Translations under genes and position numbers: made by a program | Shown here: positions 54,472 through 64,000 of the stretch, piece after piece | Layout: the number at the start of each line of letters is the position of its first letter | How positions within the stretch are numbered: the stretch's first letter is position 1 | Assembly: GCA_949287985.1 (NCBI GenBank) | Contig: CASEIN010000072.1 | Location: 1-64,000 of the forward strand | DNA: 64,000 nt | From: Mucispirillum schaedleri | GTDB lineage: Bacteria > Chrysiogenota > Deferribacteres > Deferribacterales > Mucispirillaceae | Direction: 5' to 3' | The notes under the pieces: generated by a model | Databases searched by the model: none | The model's input: only the letters and a program-made list of their open reading frames with translations | Told to the model about the DNA's origin: nothing

Positions 54472-56285
54472 TGGTAAAGTTTTTAAGTTTATTTCTTATA
54501 TTAATAACATTTAATGCAGCTTATTGCCAAAATATTATTAAAACTCATGCAATATCTTTAACGGATACTATAAAATATAGTGCAGATTTTAAACATTATG
54601 ATTATGTTAATCCAAATGCACCTAAAGGTGGAACATTTCGAAGAGCTTTATATGGAACGTATGACAGCTTTAATATGTTTGCATTAAAAGGTGTATCTAT
54701 GAGTGGTTTAAGTTATATATATGATACTCTTTTAGTAAGTTCATCAGATGAGGCAGGAACGTATTATGGGCTTTTAGCTGAAAGTATAGAATACCCTGAA
54801 GATTATTCGTGGGTTATATTTAATATTAGAAAAAATGCATACTGGCATGACGGCAAACCTATTACCAGTGAAGATGTTGTATTTAGCTTTAATGAAATTA
54901 CAAAAGTAAGTCCTTATTACAGAAATTATTATGCTTTAATAGAAAAAGCTGAAGCAGTTAATAAATATAGAGTAAAATTTATATTTAAAAAAGGTGAAAA
55001 AAGCAGGGAACTGCCTCTTATTGCAGGGCAGCTTACAATTATCCCAAAACACTACTGGCAGACAAGAGATTTATCAAAAGCGACACTTGAAATTCCTTTA
55101 GGCAGCGGAGCATATAAAATATCAAATTATACAGCAGGTAAATCTGTAACTTTAAAAAGAGTTCCAAATTATTGGGGAAAAGATATACCTGTTAATAAAG
55201 GTATGGATAATTTTGATACTATAATCTTTGAATATTTTAGAGACCAGACAGTTGCTTTTGAAGCCTTTAAAGCTGGACAGTTTGATTTAATATCAGAAGG
55301 TTCTGGTAAAAGATGGTATAGAGGATATACTGGTAAATATTTTGATTTAGGATATATTAAAAAAGAAGAAATACCATTTCGTAATGGGCAGGGCATGCGT
55401 GGTATTTTTATGAATACTGCTAAATATCCATTAAATAATATAAATGTAAGAAAAGCACTAAATTATGCTTATGATTATGAATGGATAAATAAAAACTTAT
55501 ATTTTGGTAATTATAAAAGATGTGACAGCTTTTTTTCAAACTCACCTTTATCAAGTGGTGTTGTTCCCTCTAGTGAAGTGCAGCAGATAATAAAACAAGT
55601 AAAACCAAATGCAGATAAAGAACTACTATCATCACCTTTTTATTTTCCTAAAAATCAGGGCGATGCCACAAACAGAGCAAATTTAATCGAAGCAGTTAAA
55701 TTATTACAGCAGGCAGGATATAAAAATATCAATGGAAAAATGGTTGATAAAAATGGAAAGCCTCTTGTTTTAGAAATTGGTCTTACATCAAAAGCATTAG
55801 AAAATGAACTTGTTATTTTTCAAAAAGCATTGGAACGAATTGGTGTAGAGTTAAAAATTTTATTTTTAGATAACAGCCAGTATGCACAAAAAGTAAGAAA
55901 TAAAGACTTTATGCTAATATATGCTGGTATGAAACAATCTGAATCACCAGGCAATGAACAGCGTTCCATGTGGGGAAGTTATGCAGCACTTGAAAATGGC
56001 ACTAGAAACTATGCTTCAGTTAGAGATGAATCTGTTGATAAACTTATAGATATGATAATACAAGCACCAAACCGTAAAGATTTGGTGTTATATACACAAG
56101 CACTAGATAGGATACTGCTTTTTGGTTGGTATGTAATTCCTTCTGGTTTTTCTGATAAATACAGGCTTGCTTACTGGGATAAATTTGAAAAACCAGACAT
56201 TACACCATACTATAGTTTAAGTATTTCAAGCTGGTGGATAAATACTGAAAAAGAAGAAAAAATTAATAAAATGGTTATAAAATAA
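54471..56285 (+). CDS. yejA: YejA-like peptide-binding protein
   Basis: 604 residues with a signal peptide (to about residue 19) and a family 5 binding fold: [27 protein letters not shown] at the front, which is specific to the YejA branch, and [19 protein letters not shown]. It captures peptides in the periplasm for the permeases that follow. The ATG overlaps the protease stop codon (TAATG), so its synthesis is coupled to the M16 protease. Confidence 0.9.
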   Translation: MVKFLSLFLILITFNAAYCQNIIKTHAISLTDTIKYSADFKHYDYVNPNAPKGGTFRRALYGTYDSFNMFALKGVSMSGLSYIYDTLLVSSSDEAGTYYGLLAESIEYPEDYSWVIFNIRKNAYWHDGKPITSEDVVFSFNEITKVSPYYRNYYALIEKAEAVNKYRVKFIFKKGEKSRELPLIAGQLTIIPKHYWQTRDLSKATLEIPLGSGAYKISNYTAGKSVTLKRVPNYWGKDIPVNKGMDNFDTIIFEYFRDQTVAFEAFKAGQFDLISEGSGKRWYRGYTGKYFDLGYIKKEEIPFRNGQGMRGIFMNTAKYPLNNINVRKALNYAYDYEWINKNLYFGNYKRCDSFFSNSPLSSGVVPSSEVQQIIKQVKPNADKELLSSPFYFPKNQGDATNRANLIEAVKLLQQAGYKNINGKMVDKNGKPLVLEIGLTSKALENELVIFQKALERIGVELKILFLDNSQYAQKVRNKDFMLIYAGMKQSESPGNEQRSMWGSYAALENGTRNYASVRDESVDKLIDMIIQAPNRKDLVLYTQALDRILLFGWYVIPSGFSDKYRLAYWDKFEKPDITPYYSLSISSWWINTEKEEKINKMVIK

Positions 56286-56286
56286 T

Positions 56287-57387
56287 ATGAATGCATATAT
56301 ATTAAAAAGATTATTTTTAATAATTCCTACACTGCTTGGTATATTTACCATAAACTTTTTTCTAATACAGGCAGCTCCCGGTGGCCCTGTAGATACTATG
56401 ATTGCAAAAATTACAGGACAATCAGTAAGTATAGAAGATAGAGCACTAGGGAATGATTCATCAAATGAAAGGCTGGAATTATCAGAAGAAACAAATGACC
56501 TAGCATCTAAATATGCTGGAGGGCAGTATCTTACACCAGAATTAATAAAAGAAATAGAAAAATTATATGGCTTTGATAAGCCAATTGTAGAACGTTTTTT
56601 CTTAACTTTAAAAAATTATTTATTGTTTGATTTTGGTGATAGTTTTTTTACAGATAAAAGTGTATTGCAAATGATAAAAGAACGGCTGCCAGTATCTATT
56701 TCTCTTGGTGTATGGAGCACAGTGTTAATTTATTTAATCAGCATACCACTTGGTATTAAAAAGGCAGTAAAACATGGCTCAAAGTTTGATGTTTGGAGCT
56801 CATTTTTTATAATATTAGGCTCTGCCATTCCTGTATTTTTATTTGCAGTGATTTTAATTATATTTTTTGCAGGTGGTAATTATTTTGCATGGTTTCCTCT
56901 TCGTGGGCTTACATCAGAAGATTTTGAAAATATGTCGTTAATAGGTAAAGTAATGGATTATTTATGGCATATATTTCTACCAATATTTAGCATGGTTATA
57001 GGTGGTTTTGCAGGTCTTACTATGCTTACTAAAAATTCATTTCTTGATGAACTTCATAAGCAGTATGTTATTACAGCAAGAGCAAAAGGAATATCAGAAA
57101 AAAGAGTGCTTTATGGTCATATTTTTAGAAATGCTATGCTTATTGTTATATCTGGGCTTCCTGCAACTTTTATTTCCATGTTTTTTTCAGGTTCATTACT
57201 TATTGAAGTAATTTTTTCATTAAATGGTATGGGGCTTATGGGTTTTGAAGCTGCTATTAACAGGGATTATCCTGTAATGTTTAGCACTTTATATATTTTT
57301 ACCTTAATTGGACTTTTGCTTAATCTAATAAGCGATATTACATATACACTTGTTGACCCTAGAATATCTTTTAAAGCCGTAAAGTGA
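56287..57387 (+). CDS. yejB: YejB-like peptide ABC permease
   Basis: 366 residues with about six helices. It has the long periplasmic loop of YejB after helix 1, and the [26 protein letters not shown] loop. It forms the peptide channel with YejE. One base after yejA stop. Confidence 0.92.
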   Translation: MNAYILKRLFLIIPTLLGIFTINFFLIQAAPGGPVDTMIAKITGQSVSIEDRALGNDSSNERLELSEETNDLASKYAGGQYLTPELIKEIEKLYGFDKPIVERFFLTLKNYLLFDFGDSFFTDKSVLQMIKERLPVSISLGVWSTVLIYLISIPLGIKKAVKHGSKFDVWSSFFIILGSAIPVFLFAVILIIFFAGGNYFAWFPLRGLTSEDFENMSLIGKVMDYLWHIFLPIFSMVIGGFAGLTMLTKNSFLDELHKQYVITARAKGISEKRVLYGHIFRNAMLIVISGLPATFISMFFSGSLLIEVIFSLNGMGLMGFEAAINRDYPVMFSTLYIFTLIGLLLNLISDITYTLVDPRISFKAVK

Positions 57388-57394
57388 GAGAAAT

Positions 57395-58408
57395 ATGAGC
57401 CCAATACTAAAAAGAAGATTAAAAAGATTTAAAAATAATAAAAGAGCATTTATTTCACTTATAATATTTATGTGTTTATTTATTACAAGTCTTTTTGCAG
57501 AATTTATTGCTAATGATAAACCAATCATTATGAAATATAAAGGTGAATTTTATTTTCCTGTTTTTTTTACATACAGCGATAAAGAATTTAATGGTTTTTT
57601 TGATACAGAAGCTAACTATAAAGATGAATTTACCCTAAATGAAATAACTAATAACGGTTGGATTATATGGCCTATTATTAAATACAGCTATGACACAATA
57701 GAATACAACATGTCATCACCACCACCACTGCCACCAACTTTAAATAACCCATTAGGTATAGATGCACAGGGCAGAGATGTTTTTGCAAGATTAATATACG
57801 GCTTTAGGTTTTCTGTTATTTTTGGTATATTACTTACTATTACAACATCAATTATAGGCATTATTACAGGAGCATTACAGGGGTATTATGGTGGTAAGGT
57901 TGATATTGCAGGGCAAAGATTTATGGAAATATGGGCAGGTATACCAATGCTTTATTTACTTATTATGATAAATAGTATCCTGCGGCCTGGTTTTTGGTGG
58001 CTGTTATTTTTAATGACGTTATTTGGCTGGATGAAACTTGTTGGTGTTGTCCGTGCCGAATTTTTAAAGGCTAGAAGTTTAGAATACATTCAAGCAGCAA
58101 AAGCTATGGGAGTAAAAGACAGCGTAATAATTTTTAGGCATATTCTACCTAATGCACTTGTAGCAACTATCACATTTCTACCATTTATTTTAAGTGGTTC
58201 AATTACATCTCTTACTTCCCTTGATTTTTTGGGGTTTGGTATGCCTGCAGGTTCACCATCTTTGGGCGAATTGCTATCATCTGGTAAAGCTAATATTCAT
58301 GCCCCATGGCTTGGTATTTCTGCTTTTGTATTACTTTCATTGCTTTTAAGCCTGCTTGTTTTCATTGGAGAAGGGCTGCGAGATGCTTTTGATCCTAATA
58401 AAATATAG
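57395..58408 (+). CDS. yejE: YejE-like peptide ABC permease
   Basis: 337 residues with about six helices, the YejE-type extended periplasmic loop (about 50-115, with YSYDTIEYNMSSPPPLPPTL) and the EAA block EYIQAAKAMGVKDSVIIFRHILPN. Pairs with YejB. Confidence 0.92.
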   Translation: MSPILKRRLKRFKNNKRAFISLIIFMCLFITSLFAEFIANDKPIIMKYKGEFYFPVFFTYSDKEFNGFFDTEANYKDEFTLNEITNNGWIIWPIIKYSYDTIEYNMSSPPPLPPTLNNPLGIDAQGRDVFARLIYGFRFSVIFGILLTITTSIIGIITGALQGYYGGKVDIAGQRFMEIWAGIPMLYLLIMINSILRPGFWWLLFLMTLFGWMKLVGVVRAEFLKARSLEYIQAAKAMGVKDSVIIFRHILPNALVATITFLPFILSGSITSLTSLDFLGFGMPAGSPSLGELLSSGKANIHAPWLGISAFVLLSLLLSLLVFIGEGLRDAFDPNKI

Positions 58409-58416
58409 GTGTATAT

Positions 58417-59985
58417 ATGTTAAAAGTTGAAAATATAGAAATTATATTTAATACAGAATTAGGACAAACAGTCGCTGTTAAAGATTTCTCTTTTCATGTG
58501 AAAAAAGGGGAAATTATGGCTGTTGTTGGAGAAAGTGGTTCTGGTAAATCAGTTTGTGCATTGTCTATTACAGCATTGTTAAAAGAACAAGGTGCAGTTC
58601 TAACGAAGGGAAAAATTATTTTTAATAATCAAATAATAGATTATAACGATGAAAAAAAACTACGGGAAATTCGTGGTGGTGAAATAGCTTATATATTTCA
58701 AGAACCTATGGTTTCATTAAATCCACTTCATACAATTGGCAGGCAAATTACAGAAAGGCTTATTTATGTTGAGGGTGTTTCAAAAACAGAAGCTATGGAA
58801 AAAGCTGTGGAGCTTTTATCTTTATGTGGCATTAAAAATTCAAAATCAAGACTTAAGGATTATCCACATAATTTTTCTGGTGGTGAAAGGCAAAGGATTA
58901 TGATTGCTACTGCTCTTGCATGCAACCCAAAACTACTAATAGCAGATGAACCAACCACAGCATTAGATGTAACCGTTCAAAAACAAATTTTAGATTTATT
59001 AAAGGATTTAAAAGAAAAGTTTAATATGTCTGTTTTATTAATTACTCATGATTTAAGAATAGTAAAAAAATATGCAGATAATATTGTGGTTGTGAGAAAT
59101 GGAAATGTAATAGAGAAAGGAAGCTGTAAAGAGATTTTCTCTAATCCTTTTCATGAATACACAAAATTATTAATTAATACAGAGTATGGCAAGCCTGTAA
59201 AAGCATGCAGTAATAAAGAAATGTTTAAAGCAGAAAATATTAATGCTTACTATAAATTACCTAAAAAAGTATTTAAAAAACAGCAGTATTTTTATGCAGC
59301 TAAAAATATTAATTTATCTATATTAGAGGGAGATAGTTTAGGCATTGTTGGAGAAAGTGGTTCAGGTAAATCAAGCCTTGTTAAAGCATTTCTTCATTTA
59401 ATTGATTTTACTGGAAATGTATATTTTGATAATATATGTTTTAGTCAGCTTAAAAAAGAGCATCTAAGAAAGCAGCGCAGGAATATTCAAATTGTTTTTC
59501 AAGATCCATTTGGTAGCCTAAACCCACGAATGACAGCTGAAATGATTATTAGCGAAGGTATAAAATCATGTGGTTACAGTAAAGATGAAATAAAAAAACA
59601 AGTGGAAGAAATATTAATAAAAATAGGACTTCCAGAAAACAGTAAAAATAAGTATCCACATGAATTTTCTGGAGGACAAAGACAGCGTATTGCTATTGCT
59701 AGAGCAGTAATTATGAAGCCCAAAATTATTATTTTTGATGAACCAACATCATCACTTGATAAAAATGTGCAAATGCAGATACTAGATATGCTAAGAGATT
59801 TGCAGCAGGAATATAAAATTACATATATTTTTATAAGCCATGACCTTCACGTAGTTCAATCTATATGCAACAATATGGCAGTAATGAAAGATGGCGAGAT
59901 AATAGAATATGGTAAGAGCAATGAGATTATCAATAATCCAAAACATGAATATACAAGACAGCTAATAGAAGCAGCTTGGATTTAA
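58417..59985 (+). CDS. yejF: YejF-like double ATPase of the peptide importer
   Basis: 522 residues with two complete ABC domains: Walker A GESGSGKS at residues 38-45 and again near 316, signatures FSGGERQRI and FSGGQRQRI, and Walker B LLIADEPTTALD and [12 protein letters not shown]. It powers YejB/YejE. In E. coli YejABEF takes up microcin C-type peptides. Confidence 0.94.
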   Translation: MLKVENIEIIFNTELGQTVAVKDFSFHVKKGEIMAVVGESGSGKSVCALSITALLKEQGAVLTKGKIIFNNQIIDYNDEKKLREIRGGEIAYIFQEPMVSLNPLHTIGRQITERLIYVEGVSKTEAMEKAVELLSLCGIKNSKSRLKDYPHNFSGGERQRIMIATALACNPKLLIADEPTTALDVTVQKQILDLLKDLKEKFNMSVLLITHDLRIVKKYADNIVVVRNGNVIEKGSCKEIFSNPFHEYTKLLINTEYGKPVKACSNKEMFKAENINAYYKLPKKVFKKQQYFYAAKNINLSILEGDSLGIVGESGSGKSSLVKAFLHLIDFTGNVYFDNICFSQLKKEHLRKQRRNIQIVFQDPFGSLNPRMTAEMIISEGIKSCGYSKDEIKKQVEEILIKIGLPENSKNKYPHEFSGGQRQRIAIARAVIMKPKIIIFDEPTSSLDKNVQMQILDMLRDLQQEYKITYIFISHDLHVVQSICNNMAVMKDGEIIEYGKSNEIINNPKHEYTRQLIEAAWI

Positions 59986-59995
59986 AGGAGCTATA

Positions 59996-61075
59996 ATGAA
60001 AAAATTATTATATCTATTTTTATTTATATGTTTAAATTTTCAGATATCATATGCTATAGAATTAGAACATAATAACTTTAAATTTAATATATATTCAAAT
60101 ATTTATGGAGATTTTTTTTATAAATATAATAAACCATCAAGTTATACTAATAATATAGAACATCAGTTTGCAAGCTATGCCTTTACAGGCTCATCAAATG
60201 CAGGTATTAGTATAGAATATGGAAAAACAGGTTTCGTATTTGAAGCAGGTATATCTGATATTATACGTAAATATTATCTACAATATAATATAAACAAGGA
60301 AAACAAACATTTTATTCTAATAGGTCGAGATACGACTATTGCTCATTATGCTTTTGGACAAATATCAAATAATTTAGCAGGCTTAAGCAATTACGGAACA
60401 TTAATTAATAATAATAGACGTTTTCAGGTTCGTTATGGTATAAATGGTTTTCAAATAGCCTTAATTTTACCTTATTTAAGCAGCTGGAACCAAGAATATG
60501 TTAATGATCCAGCATCTTTATATGATGGATTTATAAATATTCCACGTTTTGAGATATCTTATGATTATTCAAATAAATATATGGAATTAAAAACTTATGC
60601 AGGTTATGGTGCTTATTTATATGACAAAAATATTTACAATAAAATTATTCATTCTGGTAATATTGGTGTAGGAAGTAAATTATTAGTAGACGAAAAATCA
60701 TCTGTATATTTATCATTATTTTATGGCTATAACCTTAGTATGACAAACTCACTTACAAATATGAATACTATAACTTTAATTAATAATACTATAAATGTTA
60801 CAAATATTCATTCTTTTGGTGTTGCTGCTGGATTTAAATATGATTATAATCAATATATTACATTGCAAACTGGTATAGGTTATACATTTAATTATTCAGA
60901 GACTTATGAAAGCATTGATGATGCACTGGGTGCATATCTGAATGTTCAAATCAAAATTAATAATTATTTTAGTATCATACCAGAATTATCTTTATGTAAT
61001 AATATGCAGTCAAACAATAAGCAGTCAGAAGGGTATAGTTTTCTTGCAGGTTTGTTAATGCTTTTTCAAATATAA
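59996..61075 (+). CDS. Outer-membrane porin-like barrel
   Basis: 359 residues with a signal peptide (MKKLLYLFLFICLNFQISYA) and a mature part of alternating Tyr, Phe, Asn and Gly strands (ISYDYSNKYMELKTYAGYGAYLY), ending with LLMLFQI, an aromatic near the C-terminus as barrel proteins have. Last gene of the locus after AAAGGAG. It may be a peptide pore or an unrelated porin; family not recognised. Confidence 0.7.
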   Translation: MKKLLYLFLFICLNFQISYAIELEHNNFKFNIYSNIYGDFFYKYNKPSSYTNNIEHQFASYAFTGSSNAGISIEYGKTGFVFEAGISDIIRKYYLQYNINKENKHFILIGRDTTIAHYAFGQISNNLAGLSNYGTLINNNRRFQVRYGINGFQIALILPYLSSWNQEYVNDPASLYDGFINIPRFEISYDYSNKYMELKTYAGYGAYLYDKNIYNKIIHSGNIGVGSKLLVDEKSSVYLSLFYGYNLSMTNSLTNMNTITLINNTINVTNIHSFGVAAGFKYDYNQYITLQTGIGYTFNYSETYESIDDALGAYLNVQIKINNYFSIIPELSLCNNMQSNNKQSEGYSFLAGLLMLFQI

Positions 61076-61141
61076 TTATTCTAAAGAAAATAACAGAATT
61101 TACGATATATAATAACCATACAAAAAATATAATTATCATTC

Positions 61142-61171
61142 TTGACTTATTTTTTGAAAGTGGTATATATT
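61142..61171 (+). promoter_or_regulatory. Promoter next to the tsaB start
   Basis: TTGACT at 61142-61147 and TATATT at 61166-61171 are 18 bp apart. The -10 ends six bases before the ATG at 61178, so transcription should start at or near the start codon. Confidence 0.55.
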
Positions 61172-61177
61172 AGAAGT

Positions 61178-61765
61178 ATGACACGTTTAATAATAGATAC
61201 ATCAAGTGATTATATTGTTATAGTAATCTCTAAAGATAATACGATTATTGCCAGTCATATTTTATACGCTGGCAGGAAAATGAGTGAGTTACTTTTAGAG
61301 CAGCTTGATAATATACTGAAATCACTATCTATTGATATAAACAGTATAGATGAATTATACGCTGGTATTGGACCTGGTTCATTTACTGGTGTTAGAATTG
61401 GTGTAGCTTTAATTTTAGGTCTTTCTTCAGGGCTTAATAAAAAAGCATATGGTATCTCATCATTAGACGTGGAAGCTATAATATCTTGTAAGAATAATTT
61501 AAAAACAGCATCGCTTTTAAAAGGCGATGTTTATGCTGTTAGGGACTATGATTTTTCTAAAAATATTTTTTCAGAATATTATACAGAAGAAATTAGTCAT
61601 AATATAAATGATTATACTCTTGTAAATAGTGATAAATGGTATTTTCCTAATTTACCAAAAGCTGTCCAAAGTGGTAAATTGTGGGATTTTCGTGCAGAGT
61701 GTTCACCAATTTACTTGAGGAAATCAGAAGCAGAGATTAATCTTGATAAGAAAAGCAACGCTTGA
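61178..61765 (+). CDS. tsaB: tRNA threonylcarbamoyladenosine protein TsaB
   Basis: 195 residues starting at the ATG in MTRLIIDTSS; a TTG at 61142 would lie within the -35 box and is rejected. The LIIDTSS start, ELYAGIGPGSFTGVRIGVALILGLS block and KAYGISSLD match TsaB, an ASKHA-fold partner of TsaD and TsaE in t6A synthesis. The C-terminal half is shorter than in E. coli. It overlaps rimI by 23 bp. The message may be leaderless. Confidence 0.92.
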   Translation: MTRLIIDTSSDYIVIVISKDNTIIASHILYAGRKMSELLLEQLDNILKSLSIDINSIDELYAGIGPGSFTGVRIGVALILGLSSGLNKKAYGISSLDVEAIISCKNNLKTASLLKGDVYAVRDYDFSKNIFSEYYTEEISHNINDYTLVNSDKWYFPNLPKAVQSGKLWDFRAECSPIYLRKSEAEINLDKKSNA

Positions 61766-62204
61766 CGATTTAGATTGTATATATAAAATTGCATTAGCTT
61801 CTTTTGAAACTCCATGGGCTAAAGCATCATTAGAAGCAGAGTTTTATAATGAACATGCAAATATTTATGTATATGAACATGAAAATGAAATAAGGGCATA
61901 TATTATTACATGGCTTATTGCTGATGAAGCAGAATTACTTACTATTGCAGTTGATGAAGGCTGGCGAAATAAGGGTATAGGTAAATCCCTTATAAATTAT
62001 ATGAAAGAGCTTTACGGTAATAAAGTTATATGGCATTTAGAAGTGGCATGTAGTAATAAAAGTGCTATACATTTATATAAAAGTTATGGTTTTGAGATTA
62101 ATTCTATCATAACTAATTATTATGGAACAGGAAAAGATGCATATAGAATGCTTCTTTGTCCAAACTTAAGTATTAAAACAGGAGAAACAAATGTTGGAAG
62201 ATAA
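61743..62204 (+). CDS. rimI: Ribosomal protein S18 alanine N-acetyltransferase
   Basis: 153 residues of the GNAT fold, starting with TTG in the end of tsaB (IRKATLDDLDCIYKIALASFETPWAKASLEAEF). The acetyl-CoA loop VDEGWRNKGIGKSLINYM and VACSNKSAIHLYKSYGF are clear. tsaB-rimI is a common pair. Substrate uS18 is inferred from family. Confidence 0.92.
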   Translation: MIRKATLDDLDCIYKIALASFETPWAKASLEAEFYNEHANIYVYEHENEIRAYIITWLIADEAELLTIAVDEGWRNKGIGKSLINYMKELYGNKVIWHLEVACSNKSAIHLYKSYGFEINSIITNYYGTGKDAYRMLLCPNLSIKTGETNVGR

Positions 62205-62409
62205 GTTTGAGCTGTATGAGCGTATTAGTAAGGAGAATATCGAGTTTAAAAGACTCTTTGATGAACATATCCGTTTAGAGCAGGATTTAGAGGCATTATA
62301 TAGCTTGAAATATTTTCCACCAGAAGTTGAAATGAAAATTAAAGAAATTAAAAAGAAAAAACTTCTTGGAAAAGATAAAATGGAGAAGATTATTTCTTCT
62401 TATCAATAG
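62191..62409 (+). CDS. YdcH/DUF465-family small protein
   Basis: 72 residues, helical hairpin, with IEFKRLFDEHIRLEQDLEAL and KEIKKKKLLGKDKMEKII, the conserved H...LD and KKxKLxxKD patterns of DUF465. Function unknown. AGGAG precedes the ATG; it overlaps rimI by 14 bp. Confidence 0.85.
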   Translation: MLEDKFELYERISKENIEFKRLFDEHIRLEQDLEALYSLKYFPPEVEMKIKEIKKKKLLGKDKMEKIISSYQ

Positions 62410-62445
62410 ATAATACAACACTATAATAAGGAGTGTATAAGGTTA

Positions 62446-63600
62446 ATGAATAATCGTAATTATTTATTTACATCAGAATCTGTTACAGAAGGTCACCCAG
62501 ATAAAATGGCAGACCAAATTTCTGATGCTGTTCTTGATGCAATGCTTAAAGATGACCCATTTAGTCGTGTTGCATGTGAGACTATGTTGACTACTGGTCT
62601 TGTTGTGGTTTCAGGTGAAGTTACAACAAAAACTTATGTAGATATACCAGCAATTGTAAGAGATACTATTGCAGGTATAGGCTATACAAGAGCTAAATTT
62701 GGTTTTGACTATGAAACTTGTGGTGTAATATCTACCATTAACCGTCAGTCGCCAGATATTGCAATGGGGGTCGATACTGGTGGTGCAGGTGACCAAGGTT
62801 TAATGTTTGGTTTTGCATGTGATGAAACTCCTGAACTTATGCCACTTCCTATTATGCTGGCACATAAAATTACAATGAAACTTTCTGAAGTGAGAAAAAG
62901 CGGTGAGCTTGATTATCTTCGCCCAGATGGTAAATCACAAGTAACAATTGAATATAATGGGTTTGAGCCTGTGAAAGTGCATACTGTAGTTGTGTCTTCT
63001 CAGCATTCTGAAAGTGTAGCAATGGATAAATTAAAATCAGAAATAATTGAAAAAGTTATAAAACCAGTTATGCCTGAAAATCTTTTTAATGAAAAAGATA
63101 CAATTTTCCATATAAACCCAACAGGTAGATTTGTTATTGGTGGCCCAATGGGTGACTGTGGTTTAACAGGCAGAAAAATTATTGTTGATACATATGGTGG
63201 TATGGGGCGTCACGGTGGTGGTGCTTTCTCAGGTAAAGATGCAACTAAAGTTGACCGTTCTGCAGCATATGGTGCAAGATGGGTTGCAAAAAATATTGTT
63301 GCAGCAGGTCTTGCAAAAAGGTGCGAAGCTCAGCTTGCATATGCTATTGGTGTTAGCGAGCCTGTATCTATTATGGTTAATACATTTGGAACAGGTGCTA
63401 TTGATGATGGTGAAATAGAAAAAATCGTTGCAAAAGTATTTGATTTAACTCCAAAAGGGCTTATTTCAGCACTTGATTTAAGAAAACCAATATTTAAAAG
63501 AACTGCAAGCTATGGTCATTTTGGTAGAAATGAATTTGCATGGGAAGATACTAATAAAGTATCTGATTTAAAAGATTTAGCAGGAAAATTAGGGAGCTAG
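62446..63600 (+). CDS. metK: S-adenosylmethionine synthetase
   Basis: 384 residues with [23 protein letters not shown] at the front, [16 protein letters not shown], and the phosphate loop [18 protein letters not shown]. It makes SAM from methionine and ATP. No riboswitch fits in the 36-bp gap before it. It is followed after three bases by ahcY, so synthesis of SAM and removal of SAH are coupled. Confidence 0.97.
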   Translation: MNNRNYLFTSESVTEGHPDKMADQISDAVLDAMLKDDPFSRVACETMLTTGLVVVSGEVTTKTYVDIPAIVRDTIAGIGYTRAKFGFDYETCGVISTINRQSPDIAMGVDTGGAGDQGLMFGFACDETPELMPLPIMLAHKITMKLSEVRKSGELDYLRPDGKSQVTIEYNGFEPVKVHTVVVSSQHSESVAMDKLKSEIIEKVIKPVMPENLFNEKDTIFHINPTGRFVIGGPMGDCGLTGRKIIVDTYGGMGRHGGGAFSGKDATKVDRSAAYGARWVAKNIVAAGLAKRCEAQLAYAIGVSEPVSIMVNTFGTGAIDDGEIEKIVAKVFDLTPKGLISALDLRKPIFKRTASYGHFGRNEFAWEDTNKVSDLKDLAGKLGS

Positions 63601-63603
63601 TAA

Positions 63604-64000
<397 letters not shown>

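Noticed and set aside
61125-61139. Fur-like half site before tsaB
   Set aside because: Only one half of the box matches and tsaB is a housekeeping gene.
62410-62445. Possible SAM riboswitch before metK
   Set aside because: The gap is 36 bp and holds only the ribosome site; no aptamer fits.

Overview
The window is AT-rich with very short intergenic gaps, many 1-20 bp gene overlaps, and GGAGG or AGGTGAT-type ribosome binding sites. The gene content points to an anaerobically respiring, diderm, menaquinone-using bacterium. The evidence is a lipoprotein tetraheme flavocytochrome c, a Tat-exported molybdoenzyme with three TorD-like chaperones, a Rieske/cytochrome b6-type complex, MqnA (futalosine pathway), TonB/ExbBD and outer-membrane barrels. 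This fits a low-GC Deferribacterota such as a host-associated Mucispirillum-like organism; that placement is inference from gene content, not a database match.

Region 1 (1-5.2 kb): a possible HNH-type fragment at the edge, a small outer-membrane-like protein, a NifU-like scaffold paired with a GGGtGRT-family protein, two small secreted proteins, PanD and a TauE/SafE transporter. Region 2 (5.7-10.5 kb, minus strand): the flavocytochrome c, then a polar amino-acid ABC transporter (binding protein, permease, ATPase) with a YbaK-type deacylase. Region 3 (10.7-17.1 kb): two TorD-like chaperones, an orphan TAXI binding protein, an mtnA-aldolase pair for methylthioribose salvage, MqnA, an SspB-like protein and an orphan OppD-type ATPase.

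Region 4 (17.3-28.5 kb): the respiratory heart of the window. A seven-gene minus-strand operon joins a PsrA/PhsA-like molybdoenzyme (A, B and cytochrome b subunits) to a Rieske protein, a cytochrome b6-like subunit, a subunit IV-like protein and a tetraheme cytochrome c. A rhodanese lipoprotein is divergent from it, followed by a third TorD-like gene. Immediately downstream of the operon lies a promoter whose -35/-10 spacer contains a run of nine C, a likely phase-variable switch for an unknown protein and a Tat-exported partner.

Region 5 (28.6-41.3 kb): housekeeping genes: a CAU tRNA, Nif3-like protein, zinc-ribbon coiled-coil protein, a large TPR lipoprotein, then a minus-strand cluster tRNA-Gly(CCC), Trm112-like, NnrD/E, TsaE, ValS, a cysteine-free thioredoxin-fold protein, TrxB and RsmI.

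Region 6 (41.5-61.1 kb): a collinear, tightly packed locus preceded by a near-consensus Fur box: large lipoprotein, TonB-dependent receptor, ABC-2 type ATPase and permease, DUF4857-like protein, ExbB, ExbD, TonB, M16 protease lipoprotein, YejABEF-type peptide importer and an outer-membrane barrel. Together these could import a protein or peptide ligand across the outer membrane, cut it in the periplasm and take the peptides into the cytoplasm. It resembles the Fus ferredoxin-piracy logic of Pectobacterium but has a different composition, and it is the best candidate for an undescribed system here. Region 7 (61.1-64 kb): TsaB, RimI, a YdcH/DUF465 protein, MetK and the start of AhcY.
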